Position numbers and translations under genes: made by a program | Notes under the pieces: generated by a model | The model's input: only the letters and a program-made list of their open reading frames with translations | What the model was told of the DNA's origin: nothing | Databases searched by the model: none | Shown: positions 12,241-24,239 of the stretch, in pieces | Numbering within the stretch: position 1 is the first letter of the stretch | How the letters are laid out: each line of letters begins with the position of its first letter | NCBI GenBank assembly: GCA_014871385.1 | Contig: CM026426.1 | Coordinates: 92,230,268-92,294,267, forward strand | Direction of reading: 5' to 3' | Length of the DNA: 64,000 nt | Source of the DNA: Ceratodon purpureus | Taxonomy: Eukaryota; Streptophyta; Bryopsida; Pseudoditrichales; Ditrichaceae

Positions 12241-12425
12241 CAATTCACACCTTCTTGGCGTTCTTATTCAGTTCGTTCCCATCCTTGTTGTGACTGGGCA
12301 CACCACGGTCATCAAATGTGAAGTCTCCATTGGAACTCCTCTTGAGTCTTAAAGAGTTCACTTGGAGATACGGAAGCTGATTCGTGTTTCTCAAGCAATT
12401 TTGCCAGTTTCAAAGCCAACGGTCC
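12241..12425 (-). pseudogene. possible terminal exon fragment, unknown
   Basis: On the minus strand a good acceptor (TTTATCTCTAG) is followed by a short open stretch beginning GPLALKLAKLLEKHES. With one frame change near 12345 it continues to a lysine-rich end and a TGA near 12250. It looks like a decayed last exon, but I recognise no family. From 12430 to 12900 I see nothing else. Confidence 0.2.
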
Positions 12426-12904
12426 TAGAGATAAATTAGAATCAGGAACAGAAAGTGTAATATTGCAAAGCTAAGCAACAGAAAGGTTACAAGGCACGAT
12501 TCTTTAGACCCAATAGAATTGGATGATGAGTGCAAAGGGCCCAGATGAAAATCAATTTCCAAGACAACCATTGTAAGAACTCACTAGCCAAAACATAATG
12601 TTACGACGTGTAGAAGGTGGGTGTTCTTTCATAAAGAAGCGATCAAACAGAGAAAGGTGAACTTCAAGGAAAACATGAACTTATAACTGAAATTTTGGAG
12701 TCGTCTGATCTCCACTTAGAAATTGTGGGCCATTTGGACCACAACTGTCTCATCTGCTTCACTACAAGTCGACACTCTAGACTCCATCACATATATTAGT
12801 GACTGCTGTATGCCACATGGTGTTGCCACAATTGCTTTGCTGTTGTTGAAAAGTTCCAAACAGTCCAACACATTACGTGATGCGTCGATTCATGTTTTCT
12901 ATGC

Positions 12905-13380
12905 CGTCGGGTCGTGACTATCTCGTCGCGACGTCCTAATGGGTCGTGACGGGGGTCCTCCAACGTCATAATAGGGGTCAGCGTAGGGTCCTTTAGGTCC
13001 TGCGAGTAGCGTGGGTAAAATAGTTACTCGGCCCCGTTACGTGGCGTCCTACTTGGAATTGCGGTGGCCTCGGACGGTTACGTGGATGTGCGGAGGAGTT
13101 CCGACGGCGGAGTCGGGCGGACAGAGACGGGCAACCGATTTAGGGTTCGGGGGCGGACGTGTTTTCTCGTGGCGGACGATTGAGGAGGAACACGAGCGTT
13201 GGATGCCGAGGAAGTCCGCGAGTAGGCCGGACTGGTAGGCGGACATGGCTCGGACGGGCGTGTAGGCGGGCATAATGCGTATCTGGGTGGGCGGACTTGA
13301 TGCCGATCGTATTGCGGACGGAGGTTGTCGGACCGGGCAGACGCGATGTGAACGAACACATATAGGGTGGTCCGCGATGC
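12905..13380. repeat. CGGAC-rich patch 1
   Basis: CpG-rich sequence dense in CGGAC and GGTCGTGAC words. ORFs here are by-products of the skewed composition. It lies on the 3' side of M3. Similar patches recur beside the other units. Confidence 0.45.
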
Positions 13381-13770
13381 AGTGGGGTATTGGAACATAT
13401 TGTCTTCAATTTTCACACAACTCAACTGATTCAGGAGCAAATATGAAATTCGAACCATCCGACACTACTGAAGTGACACACTGACCAACTACTTCTCAAA
13501 CCGATATTGAATTCCATCAGATTATATATTGTAATCGACCTGTATCCATTAAAACATGGCTGTCTTGGTAGAAATTTAGTCAGTGAAAGAATATAGCTCT
13601 GAAAGTTCCTTATAAAAAACAGGACTTCCGTGATAGTAGCTTAGTTATCAAACGAGGTCCGAAAATTCCTTACAATAGTCTGTGATCAAAGTTTTCCAGG
13701 TTCAGGTACACAGTTGGGAGTTTAAAAAAGGTAAATTGTCTAAGCTATTGTACGAAAATTCACTACATAG

Positions 13771-14037
13771 TCACAATGCAATCCATTCCGTCGCTGAGAT
13801 ACAGTCGCAGTCTTCCAAGAAATTGTTGGTGGAAAACACTATTTTGATTTCCGGCGGCATGTAGAGGTCGACTTGTCCTTGCGCGCATAATTCCACCCTC
13901 CAATGTCCGAGTTCAAATGCTTGCGCCTCTTTTCTCCCTCTTCGGTATCCGGCACACTGCCAATCCCCACTCGCGCTGTTGTAGCAAAACTCAGATATCA
14001 GTTCCGGATCAGTGCAATGGACACTCCAAACCCCCAA
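13771..14037 (-). CDS. possible 3' exon of M3, unknown domain
   Basis: Open minus-strand frame of about 89 codons starting near ELGVWSVHCTDPE and ending in TGA at 13771. It follows the M3 donor GAAG|GTACGT (14181) by about 140 bp, and an AG acceptor precedes it, but my phase check across this junction failed. The assignment to M3 is therefore tentative. No known domain. Confidence 0.3.
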   Translation of the reverse strand: MGVWSVHCTDPELISEFCYNSASGDWQCAGYRRGRKEAQAFELGHWRVELCAQGQVDLYMPPEIKIVFSTNNFLEDCDCISATEWIAL

Positions 14038-14180
14038 CTCCATGTCAAAAACAAATTTCAATAAAAAATTGCTTATCCGTTGCAAGATACAAACGCATTC
14101 AGACGGAAGTATGTTATATTTGGTTCCATAACGGATTCAGCAATACTGGAAATCAATGCACATGCGCGACATTGACGTAC

Positions 14181-15318
14181 CTTCGCACTTGAAAAAGCCG
14201 AAGCTGTTCAACCAGTTCTCTTCGAAATGCTCCCCGCATCTTGCGCAGTTCTGACCAAGCGAAGTCCGCACTGCAGCGCACCACGGGTGGTATGGGCAAG
14301 CGCACGACGCAGTCACGAGGTCCATCGCCGGAAATCCTTGGTTACAAAGGGAGCAACCTTGCACTGTAAGGATAATTGAGTCGATGTTCTGCGTGGGCGC
14401 TGCGATTCGAGGACTGGGGGCACGGAACATTGATGTAGACGACCATATCTGAAGCTGGCGGAGATTTTCTTTCAAGCCCTTCACCTTGTCCTTTGCATCC
14501 TGCTTTGCAGAAGACAGGCGTTTCTCATCCTCAATGGCCACTGCGAGATCCCTCGCCGACGTTTCAGTCAAATCCTCCTTCATACGTTGCACTTCCTCCC
14601 CAGCCTCCAAGATTCCCTGTTCTTCGCCGTGGATTTTGTCCTCGAAGAACCTTAGGAATGTTTCATCAGCAGATCCTTCGACGACGGACTTAATTGCCCC
14701 CCACTTCTGTAGTTTCGCCTCCGTGGAGTCTATAGTCTCCTCAATGCACCTCAGCTTGATCTAAAGCTTGTACATGTCCATATCCATGAGCGGTGGCTTG
14801 GCCGTCTGCCTCAGAAGCGCAGCTCGTTCGTGTGCAACATGATGGGTTGCCACGGCCGTCTCGCAGTCCTTCTCAGCGTCCGCAATCTCGGCTTCGAGGC
14901 CCTTGGAGAGGAGTTCGATGTAGGTGGCATTCCGGTCAGGGGTGCGAAACAGGACTGTGAGTTCGTCTCCGCTCTCGGTTTTCTTACCCCTCCAGCGATC
15001 CTCCGCATACTTTGCCCAGTTCATTGGGTAGCGATGGAAAACCTCCAAAACGACCGCTCTCGCGAAGCTCTCCGGGAGGAACAAACCAACAGGAAGCTCG
15101 GGAATTTGAGAGATCGCTGGGTACAGCTCCAACACTCTCGCCTTGACCTTTCCTGATTTCGCTCCGTCGAAGAGATATCCCTTGCCAGGAACCCTCTCTC
15201 TGAATATGGACCTTAGCTCCTCATTGCTGACATGGTTGCAGTCGAAGGCGGGGTCCAAACCTGCATTTGGCAACCCAACCTTCACGTGAAAGTAATTCTC
15301 CTTCCCAACTTCTCCCAT
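14181..15318 (-). pseudogene. M3: coiled-coil RING-like protein with one TAG
   Basis: Starts MGEVGKENYF at 15318 and runs in one frame to the donor at 14181, interrupted only by TAG at 14761-14763 inside a coiled coil. The N-terminal 180 residues resemble the M1/M2 domain only loosely. The coiled coil spans both sides of the stop. The RING-like cluster reads CSLC, then CACPYHPWC, then CARC. A TATA-like TTAAATATGG lies near 15494-15507. With a single nonsense change it may be recently disabled or read through. Confidence 0.5.
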
Positions 15319-15889
15319 TCTGACCCCTCTCACTTGCAACAGGTATATCCCTCCTCTTCGATCAAACCCTTGCAACCTCAGACCAACGAACTACAAATTG
15401 GAACCAGAATGCAATGGCGACTCCAATCAAAACTCTCAGCGATGGCGTGGATTGAATGGAACTGCCCCGGCCATGGCTACCCCTACAAGCAGCCGCCATA
15501 TTTAACGCCAAGGTGGTCATCTCATTATGGTGATTTGAGGGGTTGAGTTCGGATTGGCGACTGTGACTTGACAACATACCTTTCAGGACTTCCTGTCTTC
15601 ATACTCCTCCTTCTACACTCAGTGTATCCAAGTAGGCTCCATCATTGCAACATGAATATGGTGTTTCAAATGTCCTGTAGGCTCTGGGTAATAGATGGTT
15701 TAATAGATGGATTAACACGAAATTCATTGCATTCAAAAAAATCTATGCACCTTGTAATTCTACTGAAGTGTCACACCGATCAACTCTTGTGTTCGTAAGT
15801 TCTATTGGGAATTTTCGTTCATGAGTTGGTCACAGTTTGAATTTCACGTTGTTGAAGAGGATTTCTGACATTGTCTCTGCCTAAGCACG

Positions 15890-16260
15890 GGACACTGGCC
15901 GTATTTCTCGGCCAGTCGTCCGGTCTTTCCGACATTCCTCGTCGCCAAGTTTGAAGATGGATGTGGTTTAATGTAGCGGACAATTGAGGCCGGACAGGCG
16001 GATGCGGATCGGGGTTTAGAGTTGGATGGCAATGATATGCGGACGCGACTAGGGCGTACTGGTAAGCGGGCATGATTCAGACGCGAGTAAGACGGAATGG
16101 AAAGCGGGCACAATGAGTACGCGGAGTGGGCGGACTAGATGTCGGACACTAGTCACTGCGGGAGGGTGTCGGATCGCACGGATTCGAGGTGAACGAGCAC
16201 CATCCGCTGGTGTAGTGGGCAAGGGGGTGGTCCGCGTCGCCGGACCATTTTGAGAGGGTC
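15890..16260. repeat. CGGAC-rich patch 2
   Basis: CpG-rich stretch with many CGGAC and GCGGAC words, lying between the 5' end of M3 and the 3' end of the kinase-like pseudogene. No gene seen. Confidence 0.45.
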
Positions 16261-16499
16261 CGGCGTGGAATAAACGTTGGGTGTTTAGGGCTCTGGTCCC
16301 AATATTGTGGAATTACAATCACTCTATCATGGCTTCGGCGTTAGGAATGTGACAAACAAACTCTATTTACAAATTGATCTGTTCAGAGTCGGTACATGAC
16401 CTCCTATGCGCCTAACCTGGGCGAATGCAAAGTCGGACCCTGGTGTTCAGAATGATATAGTTATATTCAAATTGTCAGACCACTAAGAAGCGGTACGTG

Positions 16500-18398
16500 C
16501 GCGTTGGACAAAACGTTTCTAACGAGTTTTGCATACTCACATGCAATTTATGAATGGGTGTCCCGGAAACACATATTTGGTGTTTGCAGATTGTAAGGTG
16601 GTAACTTCAACGTCCTCACGACGTGTGTGACGGTTTGTCTAGCAGCCGGGTTGATCTTGGTCATTTCGTCTAAACCCTGCTCAAAGCGCATCTTAACCCC
16701 GTTAGAGTCGCGGTTCTGCTAAAATAGAACCGATGTCGAGTCGGGGTTGTAAATCTGCCTTGCGAGTACTCCAACCCTATAGGACTCTAATTTGTACGTG
16801 TGAGGGTGCTGCTTTGCCATGCGACGTGGGGATTGAGATGAGCCTCTAGAGCCATGCACATGGAACAATTCCGGAGCGGCACAATTGTACATTTCCATGT
16901 GATTGTTTATCGCGTCTTCGCTCTGTACTCCGTAGTACGAAGGGGCCGATTCGGGCATGAAAGAAGCCATTCCCCAGTCACATATACCTATGAAAATAGC
17001 TCCGTCGCGGTCTGTTGGAAAGAAGAGCATGACATTGTTAGGGTAGAGGTCGCAGTGTAGCACTTCCTCGTTGTGTACCACATCCACAATGCACATGAGA
17101 GCCCAGGCCAAGTGAGCTCAATTTTTTCGGTAAACGACCAGTTTCTCCCGAGCCTCGAAGTCCAGACCTGCATCTTTGAGAAGTTCCATTTCATGGGTTT
17201 CCCCAAATTTCAAATCGAACGCACGCATGTTCTTCAACGAGCCCCCGTTCCACCATAGCGAGTACGACTCTAGAGTCTTACTCGCTATGGTCATCCCGGG
17301 GTGATCAACTGGACATGACATTGCCGCGATAGAGCGTTGATCGCGACTTGTCTTGAAGTCAGTCATCTTCATAGTCTTCCCTGCAAAATGAAGCCACTCC
17401 GGGATGAAACATGCCTCTGCAATTTGCACCCTTTGCACGATTCCAAACGAACCCTGAAAACTATTTTCGTCTACGGGGATGGCGTAAGAACCCTTCGGTA
17501 GCCACTTCAGACCGTTTCTGTCCCGCGAAGCGATGTCGTCGGTCAGAGCTCTCCCGACGAACTTCGGCAGTGTAGTCCTTCCCTTCCCCTTCGCGAGGAT
17601 AGCACCTCTTTTCCAATTCTTGAGCTTCTGTAGGAGCTCGGAGTTTCCCCCACTACATCCCGAACCAGGTCCACACAACATGTTAAATGGCACTATTGAA
17701 TTGAACAATGCCTCCTGCACCTGTTCCTCCATCCACTCTCCCCAATTGCTCTTCCCTCTATCCTCCTAGAACTCATCCCCCGCCATGCCCTCCTGCAGTA
17801 GTAGCCTCAGAGCATTCGAAGCTTTCTCGAACCTAGCCTCCGTGGAATGCTGGTCACACTCGGCTACCTTCTTCCGATGCTTGTGCTTTCTAACCTCAGA
17901 ACCGGACGCGGTCGACCCAGACTCCGTTCCTTGCGACCCCCATGCCCGCTTAGTTCCCCTACGCTCTTCAGTAGGCGGCGGACACTGGTCGGACGGTGCC
18001 GATGTCCACAATACCCTAGATAGTGGTTTAGGTGGCGGGACAATTTCCATGGCGGGTGCTTGTACTCCGCTAGAACTTCCCGAGCTCGCTGGACCAGACC
18101 TAGTGCCTTGGCTACCGATGTTTTCCGCGCCATGTCGCCCCCCAGATCCATGGGTTGCACGAGAGTCGTTACTCCGGGAACCATGGCCACCCCGCGTTCC
18201 CTGCGCTCTCTGCAAGTGGCCTCCTCCGAGGTTTTCCATCTGGGTAAATTCCTGATTCAACCTGGTTCTCTCTCCGCCACGCCCCCGCCCACCCAGAGTG
18301 CTCCGGTGGGGCTCCCGTCGGAGCGCCATTCCTGATGTATGCGTCCACTCTCGTTTGCCATGGTACCCTGGAAAAGAAGAAAACACAACAATCAGCAA
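16500..18398 (-). pseudogene. protein kinase-like gene with RG-rich N terminus
   Basis: One minus-strand frame continues from a splice acceptor (CTTCTTTTCCAG, near 18367) to about 16500. It is interrupted by TAG (17766), TGA (17118), TAG (16719) and a TAA near 16550. The N terminus is low-complexity (R, G, S, P). The kinase part has a glycine-loop-like GSFGIVQ, a catalytic-loop-like HCDLYPNNV (H.D....N) and ICDWGMA in place of the usual DFG, then an APE-like APELF. The lysine of the N lobe is not obvious. DWG instead of DFG may mean weak or no activity. With four stops it is a pseudogene copy, lying between CGGAC-rich patches as the M genes do. Confidence 0.5.
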
Positions 18399-18689
18399 TT
18401 GGTTTTTGGGTAGGCGAGTTAGTTCAGAACCCTGATATAAATTAGCAAGGGTTTGTCTCTGAAATCGGTCACGTGCTCTACTAACCCTCCGGACCCGCGC
18501 AGTGCTGCTATCCCGACGGACGCAACAGAGTCTCGGATCCCAACGAGAGGCCTAGAGAGGATGGGAAAGTGAGCGGAAAATAAAGGGACACCTTTATATA
18601 GGAGACGAGGCAGATCATTGATTTGAGACGATAATTGATTGCTTGGCAATCACCCTTGGAAGGGATCGGTTGGGTGGCAGACGTAGGAT

Positions 18690-19000
18690 CTAGGCCTGTG
18701 AGCGAATTAGGGTTAGCGGGTTGGTCAGATCGCAAAGTCGGACTTGGCGGACTGTGAATGCGGAGGAGGCGGGTCGTCGGACGGGGGGGTTGCTATGTTC
18801 GCATGGGCTCACAATCTTATGATGCGAGCGGACGGGTCGATCGGTGATTGCACCATGCGTACTCGGACGCATGGGCGGACTCGGACTCGGACGCACGGGC
18901 GGACTCGGGCTCGGACGCATGGGCGGACTCGGACTCGGTCGCATGCGCGGACTGAAGGGATGATACTGCTCAGATGGCATATATCCAGACTTACACGTTG
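18690..19000 (+). repeat. CGGAC-rich patch 3 with tandem repeats
   Basis: From about 18855 to 18955 a unit of roughly 30 bp built on ACTCGGACGCATGGGCGG repeats head to tail about four times. The rest is rich in CGGAC. It separates the kinase-like pseudogene from M4. Confidence 0.6.
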
Positions 19001-19167
19001 GTGACTCTAGCTGAGTCTTCGAGAAAGGAAAAAGCCAAATAAAGTTATGTTTATGCAATGGTTACTATACTTATGAAACAAAATAAAACATTGTTTATGG
19101 TTGTCACTCTATACAGTTCTAGGAGTTTATCTCACTCCGAATCGTCTAATTGCAATGTATCACCTGA

Positions 19168-20394
19168 TCAGGACGCTGCACTACCATGGCCAGGTTGCGT
19201 TGGGCCCTGGGACGGCGGAATCGGCGGTGTCGGGACTCTGGAGGGAGGTGCCGACTGGCTTGGGTTCAAACGGGTTCGTAACGCATTCTTCCTGGAATTC
19301 CCCGGCGGTGTCGCGCTCTTCGGTGTGGCCCCTGAAGTTCCTGAAGTCGAAGCACCACTCGATAACAGGCATTGACGACATGCGAGCTCCTTCGGCTTGG
19401 GCCTCGGTCCTTTCTTATCCAGCCACTTCTTGGTAGCGGGGAGAATTTTGCATAACAATCCTTCTAAAGCGAGAATCTCTAGCCGCATTGTGTGGTAACC
19501 CTGTTCATAAACCTATCGTGCGTACTATTAGCATCCCTATTCCAGTTCGGAAATCCTGCCAATACATCGGAAGGTGTCGCAGGCAATCCTTGTGAATTCA
19601 CTGGATTTGGATTGTCCCATGGGACCAGTTGGCCCTTTGCACGGTCGTAGTAGTGTTTGCACATCTGGTAAAAGTATTGCCTGGTTTCATCATCGAAAGG
19701 CTTCCCTGGGTACAACAAATCGGCCGCTTGCATAATGGCCTTCGGCCTCTTTAGCAAGTCCGTAGGCTGAAATTGGTGCCACATCTCGAGCTGCGACATG
19801 TGTAGTTGCAAGACCCACTCCATTGGTTTATCCTTGATATCCCCGAGCTTGAAGTCCATGTCGAACTCTCTTGGATCGTACGCCCAGCCCCTCGGCATGA
19901 AATCCCTCAATCCGAATGTCAAATACAGGCGAGGATGGAGAGGGGCTGAGCAGATTGGACACGCACGTCTTCTTATCATCATCGGGATTAAACAATATGG
20001 GTGAAATCCATGTTTGCACGTCCCCAGTTGATAGCATCCCTCCGGGCCAAAAGGATTAAAGCACACGATGCAATTGGATCCGTCACTTGTCATTTCGTGC
20101 GGGACGGGCCAAGTCAGCGCCTCCAGCTGCTCTTTGGTCTTGCCCATCCCCCATTACTGATCCCGCTTCCATTGATGATCCACCTCAGCAACATTCTCCC
20201 ACTGAATGCTGCCTAAGCCGGACCGCATCTCCGGACTGTCCTCCCATTCCGGAGGGTACATCGTCTGTAAAGGCGGCCAAGAGGTGAGGAGCAAGTGTCG
20301 CAATCGTCCATTCTCCGTCCACTCTTTCTGAATTGCCTCGAATTCTTTCTCGTACTGAAGTTGCCCCGCTAATGCAAGGATAGCGATCATAACA
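19168..20394 (-). pseudogene. M4, 3' part: RING-like domain and C-terminal domain
   Basis: Continues the M4 frame after the MITE. An in-frame TAA at 20154 is followed in the same frame by a clear RING-like cluster: CIVC, then CKHGFHPYC, then CPIC. After it comes a domain of about 120 residues (FQPTDLLKRPKAIMQAADLL core) and a stop at 19479. A further frame, 19488-19168, is basic and proline-rich, and suggests a frameshift near the end. The RING match is stronger here than in M1-M3. Confidence 0.5.
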
Positions 20395-20642
20395 CCATAT
20401 TCGTTATATCAAGACTTTTCAAAGTCTCAATTTAATGCTTGACTATAGCGTTTTCATTGATTTCTTGATTGATTCTATATTTGTCAAAAACTTTTTGACT
20501 ATATATGGGAAGATTATCCTCGAGTCGAGGATAATCTATAATTAAAAAGTCAAAAAAAAATTCGAATTGTCTAAAAACAATTGCTGAAATTGTAGGCAAT
20601 AAGTCTCAAAAATCTGAAATTGTCTCAAAATAACGAATATGG
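20395..20642. mobile_element. 248-bp MITE-like inverted-repeat element
   Basis: Perfect 13-bp ends CCATATTCGTTAT / ATAACGAATATGG, extending to about 25 bp with mismatches. The inside is AT-rich with nested palindromes, notably 13-bp arms at 20511-20523 and 20525-20537. It interrupts the M4 frame. Removing exactly 248 bp rejoins the frame on both sides. No target-site duplication is evident. Confidence 0.7.
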
Positions 20643-22002
20643 TCTGACATGTACATATCCTCCGTTTTTTGGAGCGCACCCAGGAGTAATGCCTTCTGCT
20701 CCTGAGTTAATGACTCGGACCAGCCCTTGATTGGATCATCGTTGGCACCACCTTCATTCACAGCGCCAGTGGCCTTCCCAAGCCGTGTTACCTCCTCTAG
20801 TAGTCGCTGGTTCTCTGTCTCCAATTCCACCACCTTGGCATTGTTTGCTTCTTTCTCCGCCTCTGCCTCCGCACGTATCAAGTTGTCGCTCGTCTTATCG
20901 ACTTCCCGGAGCTCCTTTAGTTCTTCCTGCGTTTTCTTTGCCAAAGCTATTGCGTCCGAAGCCTTATTCTTATGATCTTCCATTTTGGACTCCATTGACA
21001 GGATGATCACTCCTTGCTTCGATGAATTCTTCTTCTCCTCCTCCAGTTGGCGAGACAGTCTCTGACATTCGTCTTCCATTGCCTTCGCACGTATCTTGGA
21101 TTCCTTTAGTCGGACACCCCGCTCCGTGGATCTGGCTTCCGCCGCTGTTGCTCGTTTTTCCGCATCTTCGAGTCGGACGCTCATCTCCCTCGATTCCGTT
21201 TCCAACGCCAGAATGCGTTCCTCAGCGTCCGTGAGTTGGCCATTTAACTGCGTGGTCAGGTCCTCGGCCGATTTTGCTGCGTACATGGAGGCTTTCATAT
21301 CCTTTTTCCATGCATTAGCCCGTGCCTCTACTCTATCGGCGGATCTCAACGCCTCGTCCCTTTCTCGCATCAACTCTGTATCCGGCGTTCCTGCGATCTG
21401 GTCCCCGCTGTCGGACACGCGAAGAGCCTCTATCTTCAGTTCCAAACCACCTATTGTTGCTTTTAACTCGCGAACGTCCGCGTCATGTTTGGCAAAAACT
21501 TCCTCTAGCAGTCGCCGCATTACCAGGTCTGCTCCCAATACAACATTTGGCGCACCTCTTGACTGAGGAGGATCGTGATGAGCAGTGCTAGTTGTCGCAC
21601 ATTGTCCGAATAACCCGTGTTCCAACCCGGGCATCCGCAAATCCCATGAGGTTGTCGGAGCGATTCTCCCATCGAATTTGTGGTCCTACCCACCTAAACC
21701 CTCGTCCGACGCACCCAAACATTCGATCGACCTACCTAAACCCGGGTCCGCATTCCCGATCCCATCGTGCGCCATGTCAAGGTCTATGTCAGCTCCAGAA
21801 CATGAGGCTACTGACGCGTTGACGACTTCTTCCAATCCGACCATAGCAACATCTGGCCCGGAACTCTCCTCACCTGCCTCGGATGGTCCCCATGCCGATC
21901 CCGTCCGATTGTTCCCCCCATTCCTCGCATGGGATGCAGTCGCCGCGCCCGACCCTTCTCCCGCACTCCCGCCAATGATGGGGTCCGACCCACTTCCCTG
22001 CC
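20643..22002 (-). pseudogene. M4, middle part: acidic linker and long coiled coil
   Basis: Frame runs from the E1 insertion site down to the MITE with one TAG at 21686-21688. The first 100 residues are Gly/Ser/Asp-rich and likely disordered. From about 21500 to 20700 it is a long coiled coil rich in E, A, R, K and L. It joins in frame to 25300-25813 once element E1 and one duplicate (3297 bp) are removed. Confidence 0.55.
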
Positions 22003-22381
22003 TGTGGAAAGTGATTTCCACGGTTGGCACACCGGAATACTAATTCCGGAAGGAAAATGATAAAAGTTTAAAAATTTTGTGTTAGGAATACGGAAGTACT
22101 ACTTAGATAAATGAAACAACCGGTTAAGACGGTTGGCCGAATAAATAAGAGAACCGGAAGGTCAGCCGCGTGAGATCCGGTCGTCTGAGGCAAAGGAGAG
22201 GAAGCACCGTCCATGTGACAGAACCCTGACACCGCGGACTTAAGGGTAACCGCCGGGAGGTACGATGCACGCAAGAAGAATGGCTGCGACCATTAAAGCG
22301 CCGCCGGTCGCGACCGTCCAATGATGAAAGGCTACGACCGTCCGTCATGATGAGCTACGAACGGTCGGGAGTGAGTGCAGG

Positions 22382-22389
22382 TATAAAAG
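22382..22389 (+). promoter_or_regulatory. TATA box of element E1 copy 2
   Basis: TATAAAAG, in the same context and at the same distance from the ORF start (22593) as in copy 1. Confidence 0.6.
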
Positions 22390-22592
22390 GAGGAAGGGCA
22401 GCCGTGCTCCTCCTTTCTTTTGTCATTTTGTGGCGCGCTGGGTCCTTGTGTTCCACAGCGAAATGCGCAGTTAGGGTTGTGACGGTAGGAGAGAGAGACG
22501 GTGAGACGGAAGTGTTTCCGTTAGTTGAGGGATTGTGGTGAGGATTGTGCGCGCAGGTGCTACCGGAGTGACGGTGAGGAGGACTTAGCAGA

Positions 22593-24239
22593 ATGGGTAG
22601 AAAGGGGAAAGAACCGGCGGAGGAGGGACGGTTGGTGAAGGTACAACGGGTCATGCTGTTGCTGGCGGCAGACGAAGAAGAGAGGGAGCTCCTCCGGGCC
22701 GCCTTAGATGTCATGGGCTGTGCTTTACTATTGGACAAGGCGTGGAGTTGGAAACATTCCCTTCCGACCCAGGAGATCCTCGTCTGAAACCTCAAAAATC
22801 GAGGAACCATCCGGGGAGACCGGAGCAGTGGACGGCACAAGACTGGAGGGATACGTACGGCTTCACCAACGTTGGAGAGATCTCAGCACCGGAGGCCCGG
22901 GAATTTGTGTGGGGGTATATCAAGAGGCCTGCCTGACCAAGAAACAGACCACCTGCCTTCCGTCTTTCCTCATTCACCTCTACCGTCACCGGGGGCTGTT
23001 GAACCCTAAGGAGATCCTGGAGTACGATGAACTGAACGCTGAACCGGAAGAAGTGTTTGATCAAGACGATGATGGGGATTGTATGGAGGTCTCTCCCACG
23101 CCGGCTGAGAGACCCCGTCCCAGCCCGGAGAAGGGACAGCCGTCTGGATCACCTCGGACTCCCACCTCGACCAAGCGTACCCTGAATACGGAAGTCTTCA
23201 AACCCACCGCGGACCACCGGAGCACACCGGGGACCCGTGCCAGGACTTAGTAAACCTTTCGGAGCAGGTGTCGGCGTATGCTCAGTTCCTAAAGTCGACT
23301 AGGCAGCTGGAGGGCCGGTTGGCTAAAGAGGTAGTTTCCCTTACGGGCTCGGACTAGTTGGAGGAGTGCCTGGGTATCCTTCGCAAGCACCGGGACTTAG
23401 CCAGTCTACAGACCAAGCACATTGACAAGATAGAGGAGTACCGGGAGAGGATTCACAAGCTCGAGCAGGAGGTGCGTGATGCCCAGAAGGATTACAGTGA
23501 CGCTCGTGACCGGGCATCCGAAGCCATCCAGTCGGTCGTCGAGGTCAAGGCCACTTTAGCCCTTCTCGTGGATGTGGCCAATCAATGCGCCGTTTACCAA
23601 GCCTTCTTGACCCGGCAGCCGGATCCAGTAAGCTCGAAGATCGTGAAATTCATGCACGACCGGATGCAGGTGATGAAGGACACTTGGTTGCAGATGAGGC
23701 ACTTTGTGGAGATCATCAGTGCCGGAAAGGACGGTCCGTCAAGACCACCTGAGCCACCGGCAGAGCGGGAGGAGCCCAGACCATCGGCACCAAACAGGGA
23801 ACCCGCACACGTGCCACTTCCAGACTCTCCGGTACGGTCGACCATCCGGCCAGTGCAACCGGAGTTAGGACAACCGCAGGAGGATCCTATCCCGGATACC
23901 TTGAGCAGCTTGCACAATCTGCCCACCCTGGCTGGAATAGAGACTGTTAACCCCGGAAACATCTCGCTGGATCCGGACCAGGGCCCACCACCGGAAGACT
24001 TTGTGCCGGTACAGGGATCTCCGGAACATTTCCAGGTGGATCTCAGCGCTGTTCCGGTGGCGGCACGATCTCCATCCCCGGCGGTTCAAGCAGGACGATC
24101 CTGGAAGGCCATCGACCAGCCGGCAGCTCATACTTCGGAAAAAGGCCCTTCGCTAAAGAGGCTGAAGAAGGAATTACAGAAGAAGGAACGGATGGATGGA
24201 ACCCGGCACCGTCCCCGGTTCGATAAGAACAAGGAGTAG
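22593..24239 (+). pseudogene. E1 ORF, copy 2: unknown element protein, broken
   Basis: Same protein as in copy 1, starting MGRKGKEP. It is broken by TGA at 22785, by a 214-bp deletion near 22930 that shifts the frame, and by TAG at 23355 (copy 1 has CGG). The 3' half from 23358 is open for 293 codons and keeps the coiled-coil segment that copy 1 lost. The two copies have independent lesions, so both came from an element that was once intact. Confidence 0.55.

Noticed and set aside
13078..13458. Minus-strand Arg/Pro/Ser-rich frame in a CGGAC-rich patch
   Set aside because: Composition artefact of the repeated CGGAC words; similar empty frames occur in all such patches.
21022..21591. Plus-strand frames opposite the M4 coiled coil
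   Set aside because: Leu/Ser/Pro-rich products are typical of the reverse strand of a Glu/Lys/Ala coiled coil.
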